A stretch of DNA of 64,000 bases, taken from contig NZ_JAQGLA010000011.1 of NCBI RefSeq assembly GCF_027853915.1, positions 104,178 through 168,177 of the forward strand. Reading direction: 5' to 3'. The stretch comes from Saccharopolyspora oryzae (GTDB lineage: Bacteria; Actinomycetota; Actinomycetes; Mycobacteriales; Pseudonocardiaceae). This document shows positions 1-7,832 of this stretch, one piece after another. Each line of letters opens with the position of its first letter. Within the stretch, counting starts at the first letter, position 1. A program made the position numbers and the translations under genes. The notes under the pieces were generated by a model that did not search any database, was not told where the DNA came from, and saw nothing but the letters and a program-made list of their open reading frames with translations.

Positions 1-681
1 GACGTCACCAACAACTCCTACTTCGTCGACCCCTGGTACCTGTGGTGCGACTCCGACCCGGACCAGAAGGCCGCGGCCGAGGCGGTGCGCCGGGCGGTCG
101 ACTACGCCAACGGCAAGGACGTCGTGACCGTGACGTCGGCGGGCAACAGCAACTGGGACCTGTCCAAGCCGATCCGCGACACCAACAGCCCGAACAACGG
201 CGGCCCGACGCAGGACCGCATGACCGGCAACGACTGCCACGTCCTGCCGGGCGAGCTGCCGGGCGTGGTGTCGGTGTCCGCGGTGGGCTCCGACGCGGTG
301 AAGTCGTACTACTCCAACTACGGGCTGGGTTCCATCACGGTGACCGCCCCGGGCGGTGACAAGAACCAGATCCCGGACACCCCGTCGCAGAACGGCCGGG
401 TGCTCTCCAGCGTGCCCGGCGGCGGCTGGGGCTGGATGCAGGGCACGTCGATGGCCGGTCCGCACGCGGTCGGCGTGGTCGCGCTGCTGCGCAGCAGCCA
501 CCCGGAGTGGAACGCCCAGCAGACGATGGGCGCGCTGGCCAACCAGGCGGACGCCCTGAAGTGCCCGACGAACTACGACCCGGACGGCGACGGCAAGCCG
601 GACGCGGTCTGCGCGGGCGGCAAGAGCGGAGCGGGCTTCTACGGCGCAGGCCTGATCGACGCCCTCGACGCGGTCCGGTGA
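1..681 (+). CDS. S8 subtilisin-like serine protease, C-terminal part (5' end outside window)
   Basis: The frame is open from base 1, so the start, signal peptide and the Asp and His of the triad lie upstream. The visible 226 residues hold the rest of a subtilase catalytic domain. The oxyanion-hole region reads SAGNSN (Asn about fragment residue 49), and the nucleophile motif GTSMAGPHAVGVVALL places Ser at about fragment residue 150. The protein stops soon after the catalytic core with no C-terminal extension. Subtilases of this kind are normally secreted endopeptidases. A subtilisin-inhibitor-like gene lies at 17.2 kb, but nothing here shows that the two are partners. The family call is firm; substrate and full length are not visible. 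Confidence 0.93.
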   Translation, partial: DVTNNSYFVDPWYLWCDSDPDQKAAAEAVRRAVDYANGKDVVTVTSAGNSNWDLSKPIRDTNSPNNGGPTQDRMTGNDCHVLPGELPGVVSVSAVGSDAVKSYYSNYGLGSITVTAPGGDKNQIPDTPSQNGRVLSSVPGGGWGWMQGTSMAGPHAVGVVALLRSSHPEWNAQQTMGALANQADALKCPTNYDPDGDGKPDAVCAGGKSGAGFYGAGLIDALDAVR

Positions 682-691
682 CCCCCGGGGA

Positions 692-753
692 CCGCAGTTT
701 CAATTGAAACTGCGGATCTCCCCCACGGCGGATCACAGTTTCAATGGAAACTG
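692..753. repeat. Pair of intergenic palindromes, TTTCAATTGAAA type
   Basis: Bases 692-715 form a perfect 24-bp palindrome centred on CAATTG (half-site CCGCAGTTTCAA). A second copy, CAGTTTCAATGGAAACTG, sits at 736-753 with one mismatch. A 22-nt stretch covering the second copy and its left flank (724-745) recurs identically at 34709-34730, where two palindromes again stand about 40 bp apart. The pair lies directly after the protease stop and before a terminator hairpin. Role unknown. Confidence 0.85.
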
Positions 754-782
754 CGGATCTCGGACCCCCGAACAGGTGATGA

Positions 783-825
783 GCGAAGGGCCCCTCCGAC
801 CCGGTCGGCCGGAGGGGCCCTTCGC
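783..825. terminator. Hairpin terminator after the subtilase
   Basis: A 16-bp perfect inverted repeat, 783-798 (GCGAAGGGCCCCTCCG) with 810-825, closes an 11-nt loop. There is no clear U tract, as is usual for high-GC actinobacterial terminators. Confidence 0.75.
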
Positions 826-899
826 CGCTCTGGGTTGCCGGACCGAACCCGGGGACCGACGCTCGGTGCCAGTGGAAACCGGTGGGAGCGAGGTCGGCC

Positions 900-2135
900 G
901 TGGGCGATTCGGAGAGGTTCGTGATCGTGGGCGCCGGGATGGCCGGGGCCAAGGGCGCTGAGGCGCTGCGGGAGCTGGGGTTCGACGGGCGGATCTCGCT
1001 GTTCGGCGACGAACCGCACCGCCCCTACGAGCGACCGCCGCTGTCCAAGGACTACCTGCTGGGCAACGCCGGGTTCGACGCCGCCTACGTGCACGACGAG
1101 AACTGGTACGCCGACAACCGGGTGGACCTGCAGCTCGGGATGACGGTGCAGCGCATCGACCGGTCGCTGCGCCAGGTCGAGCTCACCGACGGCACCCGCA
1201 TCGAGTTCGACAAGCTCCTGCTCGCCACCGGCGCGCACCCCCGGTCCCTGCCGGTGCCCGGCGTCGACGCCGAAGGCGTGCTGTACCTGCGCCGGGTCGA
1301 GGACTCCGACCGCATCAAGCAGACCTTGGCCGAGATCGATCGGCTCGTCGTGATCGGCGCGGGCTGGATCGGCCTGGAGGTCACCGCCGCGGCCCGCGCC
1401 GCCGACGTGGCCGTGACCGTCGTCGAGACCACCGAACTGCCGCTGCTGCGGGTGCTCGGCTCCGAGGTCGCCCAGGTGTTCGCGGACCTGCACCGCGCGC
1501 ACGACGTCGACTTCCGCTTCGGCTCCGCGGTCGACGAGATCCTCGTGACCGACGGCCGCGCGACCGGTGTCCGCCTGACCGACGGCACCGACCTCCCCGC
1601 CGAAGCGGTGCTGGTCGCCGTTGGTGCGGCCCCGGACGTCGCGCTGGCCCAGCAAGCCGGCCTGCGAGTGGACAACGGCGTCCTGGTGGACGCCTCGCTG
1701 CGCACCCCGGACCCGAACATCGTGGCGGCCGGCGACGTGGCCAACGCCTTCAACCCGTTGCTGGGCAAGCAGATCCGCGTGGAGCACTGGGCGAACGCGC
1801 TGAACCAGCCGGCGACGGCAGCGGCCTCGATGCTGGGCCGGGACGCGGAGTACTCGGAACTCCCCTACTTCTTCACAGATCAGTACGACCTGGGAATGGA
1901 GTACCTCGGCTACGCCGAACCGGGCGACTACGACCAGGTGGTCTTCCGGGGCGACGTGCCGAACCGGGAGTTCATCGCCTTCTGGCTCGACGGTGGCCGG
2001 GTCCTGGCGGCGATGAACGTCAACATCTGGGACGTCCAGGACCAGCTGAAAACCCTGATCACCTCGGGAACGACGGTCGACGCGAAAGCGCTGGCCAACC
2101 CCAGCACTCCGCTGAACGACCTGATCGCCCGCTGA
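900..2135 (+). CDS. NAD(P)/FAD-dependent oxidoreductase, ferredoxin reductase type
   Basis: This is a 411-residue flavoprotein of the rhodocoxin/putidaredoxin reductase (AIF-like) family, which passes electrons from NAD(P)H through FAD to a small iron-sulfur protein. The N-terminus carries an FAD-binding dinucleotide fold (VIVGAGMAG). RPYERPPLSK follows, as in ferredoxin reductases, and a second Rossmann motif (VVIGAGWIGLE) for NAD(P)H lies in the middle. The FAD-closing motif VAAGDVAN precedes a C-terminal reductase domain. The GTG at 900 is chosen because GAGG lies six bases upstream; an in-frame GTG at 882 lacks such a site. No ferredoxin or P450 gene is adjacent, so the partner is unknown. 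Confidence 0.88.
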   Translation: MGDSERFVIVGAGMAGAKGAEALRELGFDGRISLFGDEPHRPYERPPLSKDYLLGNAGFDAAYVHDENWYADNRVDLQLGMTVQRIDRSLRQVELTDGTRIEFDKLLLATGAHPRSLPVPGVDAEGVLYLRRVEDSDRIKQTLAEIDRLVVIGAGWIGLEVTAAARAADVAVTVVETTELPLLRVLGSEVAQVFADLHRAHDVDFRFGSAVDEILVTDGRATGVRLTDGTDLPAEAVLVAVGAAPDVALAQQAGLRVDNGVLVDASLRTPDPNIVAAGDVANAFNPLLGKQIRVEHWANALNQPATAAASMLGRDAEYSELPYFFTDQYDLGMEYLGYAEPGDYDQVVFRGDVPNREFIAFWLDGGRVLAAMNVNIWDVQDQLKTLITSGTTVDAKALANPSTPLNDLIAR

Positions 2136-2153
2136 CGTCGTCCAGCGCTCGGG

Positions 2154-2723
2154 TCAGGTGGCGAGGGAGCGGTTCACGAAGGTGGCGATGAGGTCGTTCT
2201 CGTCGAAGTCCGCCAGGACTTCGGGGACCGTCAGGTGTTCCAGGATCAGGCCCGTCATCGCGTAGTAGAGCAGGACCGTGGTCATGTCGTCGCCGGGGAT
2301 GCCGGACGCGCGGTGGCCTTCGACGTTCATGTTCAGGTTGTCGCGGAGGGTTTTCGTCAGCGCCGCTTGGAGTTCCGGGCGGCGGGTGGCTTCCAGGCGG
2401 AGTTCCAGCAGCGCGAGCCAACCGGTGCGGTCGCGGGAGATGTGGTGGTAGAGCGCGCGCATCAGCTCGGTGAGCAGTTCCGGTGACGGCGGCAGCTGGG
2501 CTGATTCGACGCCCGCCGGGTCGAGCGTCAGCCGGTGGTGGATGTGCGCGCCGACCTGGTTGAGCAGGTCATCGCGGTTGGCGAAGTAGTTCGACGCGGT
2601 GCCCTTGGGCACGCCCGCCTCGGCGTCTACCGCGCGGAAGGTCAGGCCCCGCGCGCCGTCGCGCGCCAGCACCTCGATCGCCGCGTCGACCAGCGCGATC
2701 CGCCGCTCCTGGTTCTGCACCAT
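2154..2723 (-). CDS. TetR family transcriptional regulator
   Basis: This 189-residue repressor-type protein has an N-terminal helix-turn-helix (residues about 8-50, with VPKGTASNYFANRDDLLNQV as recognition helix and following helix). A variable ligand-binding C-terminal domain follows. It is transcribed divergently from two tandem reductase-like genes, and the 90-bp gap between them carries inverted repeats. The usual inference is that it represses both itself and the reductase pair. The inducer cannot be predicted. The start is an ATG closely preceded by GGAG. Confidence 0.9.
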   Translation of the reverse strand: MVQNQERRIALVDAAIEVLARDGARGLTFRAVDAEAGVPKGTASNYFANRDDLLNQVGAHIHHRLTLDPAGVESAQLPPSPELLTELMRALYHHISRDRTGWLALLELRLEATRRPELQAALTKTLRDNLNMNVEGHRASGIPGDDMTTVLLYYAMTGLILEHLTVPEVLADFDENDLIATFVNRSLAT

Positions 2724-2749
2724 CGCTCCTCCAGAAATTGCCGGTTGAC

Positions 2750-2799
2750 AACCACTACGGCCATAGTACTACATTTGAAGCACTACATACGCAGTGGTT
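2750..2799. promoter_or_regulatory. Candidate TetR operator in the divergent promoter region
   Basis: AACCACTACG at 2750-2759 and CGCAGTGGTT at 2790-2799 form a 10-bp inverted repeat with one mismatch. Between them lie the 8-bp palindrome TAGTACTA (2764-2771) and a further CACTAC copy at 2781-2786. This is the only intergenic space shared by the TetR gene and the reductase pair, so TetR binding here is a reasonable inference. Confidence 0.5.
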
Positions 2800-2814
2800 T
2801 CTCGGAAGGAACAG

Positions 2815-3390
2815 ATGCGAAAGCTCACCTACTTGATCGCCTCGACCATCGACGGCTTCATCACCGGCCCGGACAACACCGCTCCGGACTTCTTCCTGCA
2901 CGAGGGCGACCACGCCCAACCGACCCGCGACGAGTTCCCGGAGATCATGCCGACGCAGCTCCGCCCGCTGCTCGGCCTCGAAGACGCGCCGAACAAGCAC
3001 TTCGACACGGTCCTGCAGGGGCGCAGCACCTGGGAGGTCGGCGTGCGCGACGGCATGACGAACGCCTACCAGCACCTGCGCAACATCGTGTTCTCCCGCA
3101 CGATCACCGAAAGTCCCGATCCCACGGTGGAATTCGTCGCCACCGACCCGCTCGAGCACGTGCGGAAGCTCAAACAGGAGGACGGGATGGGCATCTGGCT
3201 CTGCGGTGGCGGAAAGCTCGCGGCAACGCTGCGTCCGGAGATCGACGAGCTGTTCGTCAAGCTGCACCCGGTCGTCGCCGGGGCCGGAATCCCGCTGTTC
3301 GACGGGGAATTCGGCCCCGAGCAGTTCGACCTGACCGACACCCAGGTCTTCGACAGCGGCGTCGTCCACCTGACCTACGCCAAGCGCTGA
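2815..3390 (+). CDS. Dihydrofolate reductase-like (RibD C-terminal domain) protein, copy 1
   Basis: This 191-residue protein belongs to the RibD_C/DHFR-like fold, an NADPH-dependent reductase family whose free-standing members mostly have no known substrate. It opens with MRKLTYLIASTIDGFITGPD, the family N-terminal strand and SxDG motif, and has the nucleotide-binding segment IWLCGGGKLAATL near residue 130. The ATG at 2815 follows GGAAGGA by a good distance; an upstream in-frame GTG has no site. A paralogue follows after 17 bp in what looks like one operon, divergent from a TetR gene. Confidence 0.88.
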   Translation: MRKLTYLIASTIDGFITGPDNTAPDFFLHEGDHAQPTRDEFPEIMPTQLRPLLGLEDAPNKHFDTVLQGRSTWEVGVRDGMTNAYQHLRNIVFSRTITESPDPTVEFVATDPLEHVRKLKQEDGMGIWLCGGGKLAATLRPEIDELFVKLHPVVAGAGIPLFDGEFGPEQFDLTDTQVFDSGVVHLTYAKR

Positions 3391-3407
3391 ACCCCGGAGG
3401 AAGCACC

Positions 3408-3992
3408 TTGCGAAAGCTCACCTACTGCGCCGCCATGACGATCGACGGCTTCATCGCCGCCCCGGACCGCTCGGACCCGAGCACCACCGGGCTCATGGCG
3501 CCGACACCCGAGTACATCCCGGCACTGCTAGCCGAATTCCCGGAAATCATCCCGACCCACCTGCGCGAACCGCTCGGCATCGCCGACGTCGAAGCGAAGC
3601 ACTTCGACACGGTCGTCGAAGGCCGCAACTCCTACGAGATCGGCCTGCAAGCGGGAGTGACCAACGCGTACGCGCACCTGGCGCACTACGTGTTCTCGCG
3701 AACGATGGCCGAAAGCCCGGACCCCGGAGTGCAACTCGTCGCGACGGACCCGCTCGAGAAGGTCCGCGAGCTGAAAGCCGAACCGGGCAAGAAGATCTGG
3801 CTGGTCGGCGGCGCGAAGCTGGCGGCAACCCTGCGCCCGGAGATCGACGAACTGATCATCAAGCTCAACCCGGTCGTCGCCGGAGCCGGAATCCCCCTGT
3901 TCGACGGCGAATTCAGCCCGGACCACTTCGACCTGACCAGCGCCGACCCCAAACCAGGAGGAGTCGTCCACCTGACCTACCAGAAACGATGA
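3408..3992 (+). CDS. Dihydrofolate reductase-like (RibD C-terminal domain) protein, copy 2
   Basis: The second tandem paralogue has 194 residues and the same layout as its neighbour: RKLTYCAAMTIDGFIAAPD at the start, IWLVGGAKLAATLRPEIDEL in the nucleotide-binding part, and a shared PVVAGAGIPLFDGEF stretch. The start is a TTG at 3408, preceded by GGAGG with a 7-base spacer. Translation would re-initiate 17 bp after copy 1. The pair looks like an old tandem duplication, since the copies agree over most of their length but differ at many positions. Substrate unknown. Confidence 0.86.
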   Translation: MRKLTYCAAMTIDGFIAAPDRSDPSTTGLMAPTPEYIPALLAEFPEIIPTHLREPLGIADVEAKHFDTVVEGRNSYEIGLQAGVTNAYAHLAHYVFSRTMAESPDPGVQLVATDPLEKVRELKAEPGKKIWLVGGAKLAATLRPEIDELIIKLNPVVAGAGIPLFDGEFSPDHFDLTSADPKPGGVVHLTYQKR

Positions 3993-4041
3993 CGGCCCCA
4001 CCGCCCGAGCCGCAGCAGATCAGCGGCTCGGGCGCACGAAC

Positions 4042-4836
4042 TCAGACGTCGAAGGTCACTGTGACCGGGGCGTGGTCGGACCAGCGCTGGTCGTAGGTCT
4101 CGGCTCGTTCGACCACCGCCGACGTCGCCTTCTCCACCAGGCCAGGGGTGGCCACGTGGAGGTCGATGCGCCAGCCCGAGTCGTTGTCGAAGGCCTTGCC
4201 CCGGTAGGACCACCAGGAGTACGGGCCGGGGCCTTCCGGGTGGAGGTGGCGGACCACGTCGGCGTAGCCGCCCTCGTAGAGGCTGGTCAGCCAGGCCCTC
4301 TCCTCCGGGAGGAAGCCCGCCGCCTTGCGGTTGGCCTTCCAGTTCTTCAGGTCGACCTCCTGGTGGGCGATGTTCCAGTCACCGCACGCCAGCACCTCGC
4401 GCCCCTCGGCCGCGGCGCGCTCGCGGAGGCCGTCCAGGTACGCGCGGAACTCCTTCATGAAGCGTTCCTTCTCGTCCTGGCGCTCGGTGCCCACCTCGCC
4501 GCTGGGCAGGTAGAGGCTGCCGATCACCAGCCCCGGCAGGTCGATCTCCGCGTACCGGCCGCTCTCGTCGAACTCCGCGGAGCCGAAACCGATGCGCACC
4601 GCTTCGGGCTCGGTGCGGCTGTAGATCGCGACGCCGGCGCGGCCCTTCGCCGCGGCCGGGGCGAGCAGGGTGTGCCACCCCTCGGGTTCGCGGACGGCGG
4701 CGGTGAGCTGGTCGGGCTCCGCGCGCGTCTCCTGCATGCAGATGACGTCGGCTTCGGCGGCGGCCAGCCACTCCACGAAGCCCTTCTTGGAAGCGGCGCG
4801 CAGGCCGTTGACGTTGACGGTCGACACAGTCAGCAC
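4042..4836 (-). CDS. xth: Exodeoxyribonuclease III (AP endonuclease)
   Basis: This 264-residue member of the exonuclease III/AP endonuclease family of the endonuclease-exonuclease-phosphatase fold cleaves at abasic sites and trims 3' ends in base excision repair. The markers are VNVNGLRAA at the N-terminus, metal-ligand Glu in ICMQETRAE, the CGDWNIAH motif in the middle and WSDHAPVTV at the C-terminus with the general-base His. The GTG at 4836 gives the usual family N-terminus (LTVSTVNVNGLRAA); a GTG at 4857 would add seven residues. It appears to stand alone. Confidence 0.93.
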   Translation of the reverse strand: MLTVSTVNVNGLRAASKKGFVEWLAAAEADVICMQETRAEPDQLTAAVREPEGWHTLLAPAAAKGRAGVAIYSRTEPEAVRIGFGSAEFDESGRYAEIDLPGLVIGSLYLPSGEVGTERQDEKERFMKEFRAYLDGLRERAAAEGREVLACGDWNIAHQEVDLKNWKANRKAAGFLPEERAWLTSLYEGGYADVVRHLHPEGPGPYSWWSYRGKAFDNDSGWRIDLHVATPGLVEKATSAVVERAETYDQRWSDHAPVTVTFDV

Positions 4837-4930
4837 GTCTGCGAGCGTAACCACCACCCCTGACGATCACCCCATGTGGTCGCACCGACTCCGGCCACCC
4901 CAAGGAGCGCGCGTTTCCGCTGGTCAGGGG

Positions 4931-4974
4931 CCGTGAGTACTTTGGGGTGCTATAGCGACACAAAGTGCTCACGG
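4931..4974. repeat. 44-bp near-palindrome centred on GCTATAGC
   Basis: The left half CCGTGAGTACTTTGGGGTGC plus TA matches the reverse complement of the right half at 18 of 22 positions. It lies between the exonuclease III start and the histidine kinase stop, both on the minus strand, about 35 bp beyond the kinase stop. It may be the kinase terminator, a dispersed repeat, or a protein-binding site. The length and the conserved GCTATAGC centre are more than a simple terminator needs. Confidence 0.8.
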
Positions 4975-5008
4975 GTCTTGACCAGGGACGACTCGACCTC
5001 AGCCGGGC

Positions 5009-6337
5009 TCACCGATGCGGGCGGGTGCGGCGGCGGTCGCGGCGGCGGGTCTGCCGAGGTGCCGCCGGGCGCTGCCAGAGCCACATGCAGACGCGGGCTC
5101 CGCCGAGGCTCGAGCGGTCGACGGCGAGGCGGCCTCCGGTCGACTCCGCGACCCGGCGCGCGATGTCGAGGCCCAGCCCGGTCGAACCGGCGCTGCTGCG
5201 ACCGCGCTGCACGGCCTCGGACAGCTCCGCCACGCCCGGCCCCGCGTCCTCCACGATCACGCCGACCACGCCATCGTTGCGCTGCAACGACACCACGAAC
5301 TGGGTGGCCTCCGGGGTGTGCCGGAAGACGTTGCCCACCACGGCGTCCACCGCCGCCGCCAGCTCCGCGCTCGGCACCGGAACCAGGACGGACCCGTCCG
5401 CACCGCGCAAGCCCCACGGCCGTTGCTGGTCCTCGGCCAGCGCCGACCAGAACTCGAGCCGTTCGCGCAGCAGCGCCGCGACGTCGCAGTCCGCGTCCTC
5501 CCCCGGACCTGCGCGGCGGGCGCTGGTGATGACCAGGTCCACCTCGCGCTCCAGCCGGTCGATGGCGATCCGGGTCTGCTCGGCGGCTTGATCGCGGCCC
5601 AGCGCTTCGGCGTTCAAGCGAAGCGCGGTCAGCGGGGTGCGCAGCCGGTGCGACAGGTCCGCCGCCATCTCCCGCTCCGCGGCGAGCAGCTGGCGCACGC
5701 GGTCGGCCATGGTGTTGAAGGCCCGCCCGGCCGCCACCAGCTCCGGCGGACCGCTCGGATCCACCCGGACGCCGAGATCTCCCGCCCCCAACGCCGAGGA
5801 AGCATCGGCCAGCCGGATCGTCGCGCGCACCATCCGCGCCGCCAACCGGTCCGCGACCAGCAGAGAACCGAGCACCAGCAACAACCCGACCGCGCCGAGG
5901 ATCAGCCAGGACCGCAGCACCCCGCGGGTCTGATCGGCCTCCGGGACGAAGACCTCCGCGATCGCCGTGCGCCCGCCGTCGAGCGCGATCGGCTGCACGA
6001 ACGCCGCCCCGCCCGGCACCTCGAGGGTCGAGGTCCGCGCATCGGCCAACGCCAGCCGAACCTCCCCGGCCCGGCTGGTCCCGATCACGCCGCCGTCCGG
6101 CAGGTGCACCGCGAGACGCCCCAGCTGGCCTGCTCCGGTGCTGGCCACCGCCTTGCCGATCAGCCCGTGGTCGTCGGTGGTCGCCAACACCGGCGCCAGC
6201 GCGACGGCCTGCCGCTCGGCGTTGGAGATCGCCTGGTCCCGGGCCATCTCGCGGACCACCAGGCCGAGCGGGATGAGGAACGCCAGCGCGACCATCGAGG
6301 TCACCGCCAGCGCCACCAGGACGACCGTGCGCCTCAT
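5009..6337 (-). CDS. Two-component sensor histidine kinase
   Basis: This 442-residue membrane kinase is co-transcribed with the response regulator just upstream (ATGA overlap). Residues about 5-27 form a first membrane helix. An extracytoplasmic sensor of about 120 residues follows, then a second helix (WLILGAVGLLLVLGSLLVA) and a HAMP linker. The phospho-acceptor His is about residue 230 in ADLSHRLRTPLTAL. The catalytic domain shows an N box (VVGNVFRHT), a G1 box (VEDAGPGV) and a G2 box (STGLGLDIARRV). The start is fixed by MRRTVVLVALAV after the regulator. The signal sensed is not evident. Confidence 0.93.
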   Translation of the reverse strand: MRRTVVLVALAVTSMVALAFLIPLGLVVREMARDQAISNAERQAVALAPVLATTDDHGLIGKAVASTGAGQLGRLAVHLPDGGVIGTSRAGEVRLALADARTSTLEVPGGAAFVQPIALDGGRTAIAEVFVPEADQTRGVLRSWLILGAVGLLLVLGSLLVADRLAARMVRATIRLADASSALGAGDLGVRVDPSGPPELVAAGRAFNTMADRVRQLLAAEREMAADLSHRLRTPLTALRLNAEALGRDQAAEQTRIAIDRLEREVDLVITSARRAGPGEDADCDVAALLRERLEFWSALAEDQQRPWGLRGADGSVLVPVPSAELAAAVDAVVGNVFRHTPEATQFVVSLQRNDGVVGVIVEDAGPGVAELSEAVQRGRSSAGSTGLGLDIARRVAESTGGRLAVDRSSLGGARVCMWLWQRPAAPRQTRRRDRRRTRPHR

Positions 6338-7011
6338 TCCGGTTCCACGAGCTTGACCCCGACACCGCGCACCGTGTGCAGGTACCGGGGTTCGGCCGCG
6401 CTCTCCCCCAACTTCCGGCGCAGCCAGGACAGGTGGACGTCGATCGTCTGGTCGTCGCCGTAGGACTGACGCCACACCTGGGACAGCAGCTCGCGGCGCG
6501 GCACCACCCGTCCCGGCCGCGAGGCGAGGTAGGTCAGCAGGTCGAACTCCCGGCGGGTCAGCTCCAGCTCGACGTCGTCGAGCACGACCACCCGGCTCTC
6601 CGGGTCGATGCGCAGCCCGCCGACGGTGATCAGCTGCGCCGGCTGCGCACCGCGGGCACGGCGCAGCACGGCTTCGATGCGGGCGTTGAGGTGTTCGCTG
6701 GAGAACGGCTTGACCAGGTAGTCGTCGGCGCCGGCGCGCAGCAGGCGGACGATCTCGGTCTCGTCGTCGCGGGCGGTCGCGACGATGGTCGGCACGTCGG
6801 AGACGCCGCGGATCATCTTGAGGGTCTCGCCGCCGTCGAGGTCGGGCAGCCCGAGGTCGAGGATGATGACGTCCGGCGGGTGTTCGGACACTTCGCGCAG
6901 CGAGTCGAGGGCTGTGCCGACGCTGCGGACCACCCAGTCGCGCGCGGTCAGGTCCCGGATCAGCGCAGCGCGCACCACCGGATCGTCCTCGACAACCAGC
7001 ACCACAGCCAT
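6334..7011 (-). CDS. OmpR/PhoB-family response regulator
   Basis: This 225-residue regulator has an N-terminal receiver (VLVVEDDPVVR acidic pocket, phospho-acceptor Asp about residue 52 in IILDLGLPD, conserved Lys in LVKPF). Its C-terminal winged helix has VELELTRREFDLLTYLA and VDVHLSWLRRKLG-like recognition helices. It overlaps the kinase start by four bases, so the two form one operon. An in-frame ATG at 7023 would add four residues; neither start has a convincing ribosome site, and the transcript may be leaderless. It diverges from the Pro-rich membrane protein at 7136. Confidence 0.93.
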   Translation of the reverse strand: MAVVLVVEDDPVVRAALIRDLTARDWVVRSVGTALDSLREVSEHPPDVIILDLGLPDLDGGETLKMIRGVSDVPTIVATARDDETEIVRLLRAGADDYLVKPFSSEHLNARIEAVLRRARGAQPAQLITVGGLRIDPESRVVVLDDVELELTRREFDLLTYLASRPGRVVPRRELLSQVWRQSYGDDQTIDVHLSWLRRKLGESAAEPRYLHTVRGVGVKLVEPE

Positions 7012-7135
7012 GGCGGGCACCATAACGGGACGGTGAGAGACATTCGTGTTTCGGTGGACCTCCCCACCCCGCCGGCAGCGGTGCGGGTTCGGCTGGTTGC
7101 GCGGAGTCGGCGCGGACGTGGATGATTGCGCTCCC

Positions 7136-7654
7136 GTGCGCATCCATCGAGCATTCACCTACGCAGGCGTGTGGCTGGCGGCGACCGCTGCTGCCGTCAC
7201 GGTGACCTGGCTCGGCGTGCGCGACGTCATCCACGGCGCGGTGTTCGACCGACCGGATCCGCCACCGGTGGCCCGCGCCGTCACCGCGACATCGACGGAG
7301 CCGCCGCCTCCTCCCGAGCCACCGCCACCGCCGCCGCCCAGCGAGCCGCCGCCGACCACCACCCCAGAACCCACCACAGTGGACACTCCGACGCCCGAAG
7401 CCACCACGGCGACCGAGGAACCGGACGGCGCCGAAGACGTGCGCACCTACGACGTCGCCGGCGGCACGGTGGTGCTCGAAGTGCTCCCCGAACGCGCAAC
7501 GCTGATCTCGGCCACCCCGCGCGCGGGGTACACGGTGCAGACCTGGGAACAGCCCGGCTGGCTGCGCGTCGAGTTCACCACCGACGGCGCAGCGTCCTCG
7601 CTGATCGCCACCTGGCACGACGGCCCGACGTCGGTCCAGACGTTCGAGAACTGA
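7136..7654 (+). CDS. Membrane-anchored protein with Pro-rich linker, unknown function
   Basis: I do not recognise a family. The 172-residue product has one N-terminal membrane helix (AFTYAGVWLAATAAAVTVTWLGV). A Pro/Thr/Glu-rich stretch of about 60 residues follows, including two runs of Pro broken by Glu. A small C-terminal domain of about 70 residues (VVLEVLPERATLIS to the end) ends the protein and is probably extracytoplasmic. The GTG at 7136 puts the helix at the start. It is divergent from the two-component system, so it could be a regulon member; this rests on position only. Confidence 0.7.
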   Translation: MRIHRAFTYAGVWLAATAAAVTVTWLGVRDVIHGAVFDRPDPPPVARAVTATSTEPPPPPEPPPPPPPSEPPPTTTPEPTTVDTPTPEATTATEEPDGAEDVRTYDVAGGTVVLEVLPERATLISATPRAGYTVQTWEQPGWLRVEFTTDGAASSLIATWHDGPTSVQTFEN

Positions 7655-7832
7655 ACCGCTACTGCGAACGCAGGGTATTTGCTCGATTTCTCCAGGTTAC
7701 GGGCCGGTAGGTGCGTCCGATCCGGGCAAGCCGCTCGACCTGGGCACGGATTCCACTACTATCCCCTCGCGTAACGTTCCACAGCTGGATCACGACTAGC
7801 TGTCGTAGTGTTCCCCCCTCAGGAGGTCTCGC

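Noticed and set aside
5009..7618. Very long minus-strand open frame across the two-component system
   Set aside because: Only its last part (from 6337) is the histidine kinase. The rest is antisense or out-of-frame to the regulator and the 7136 gene.
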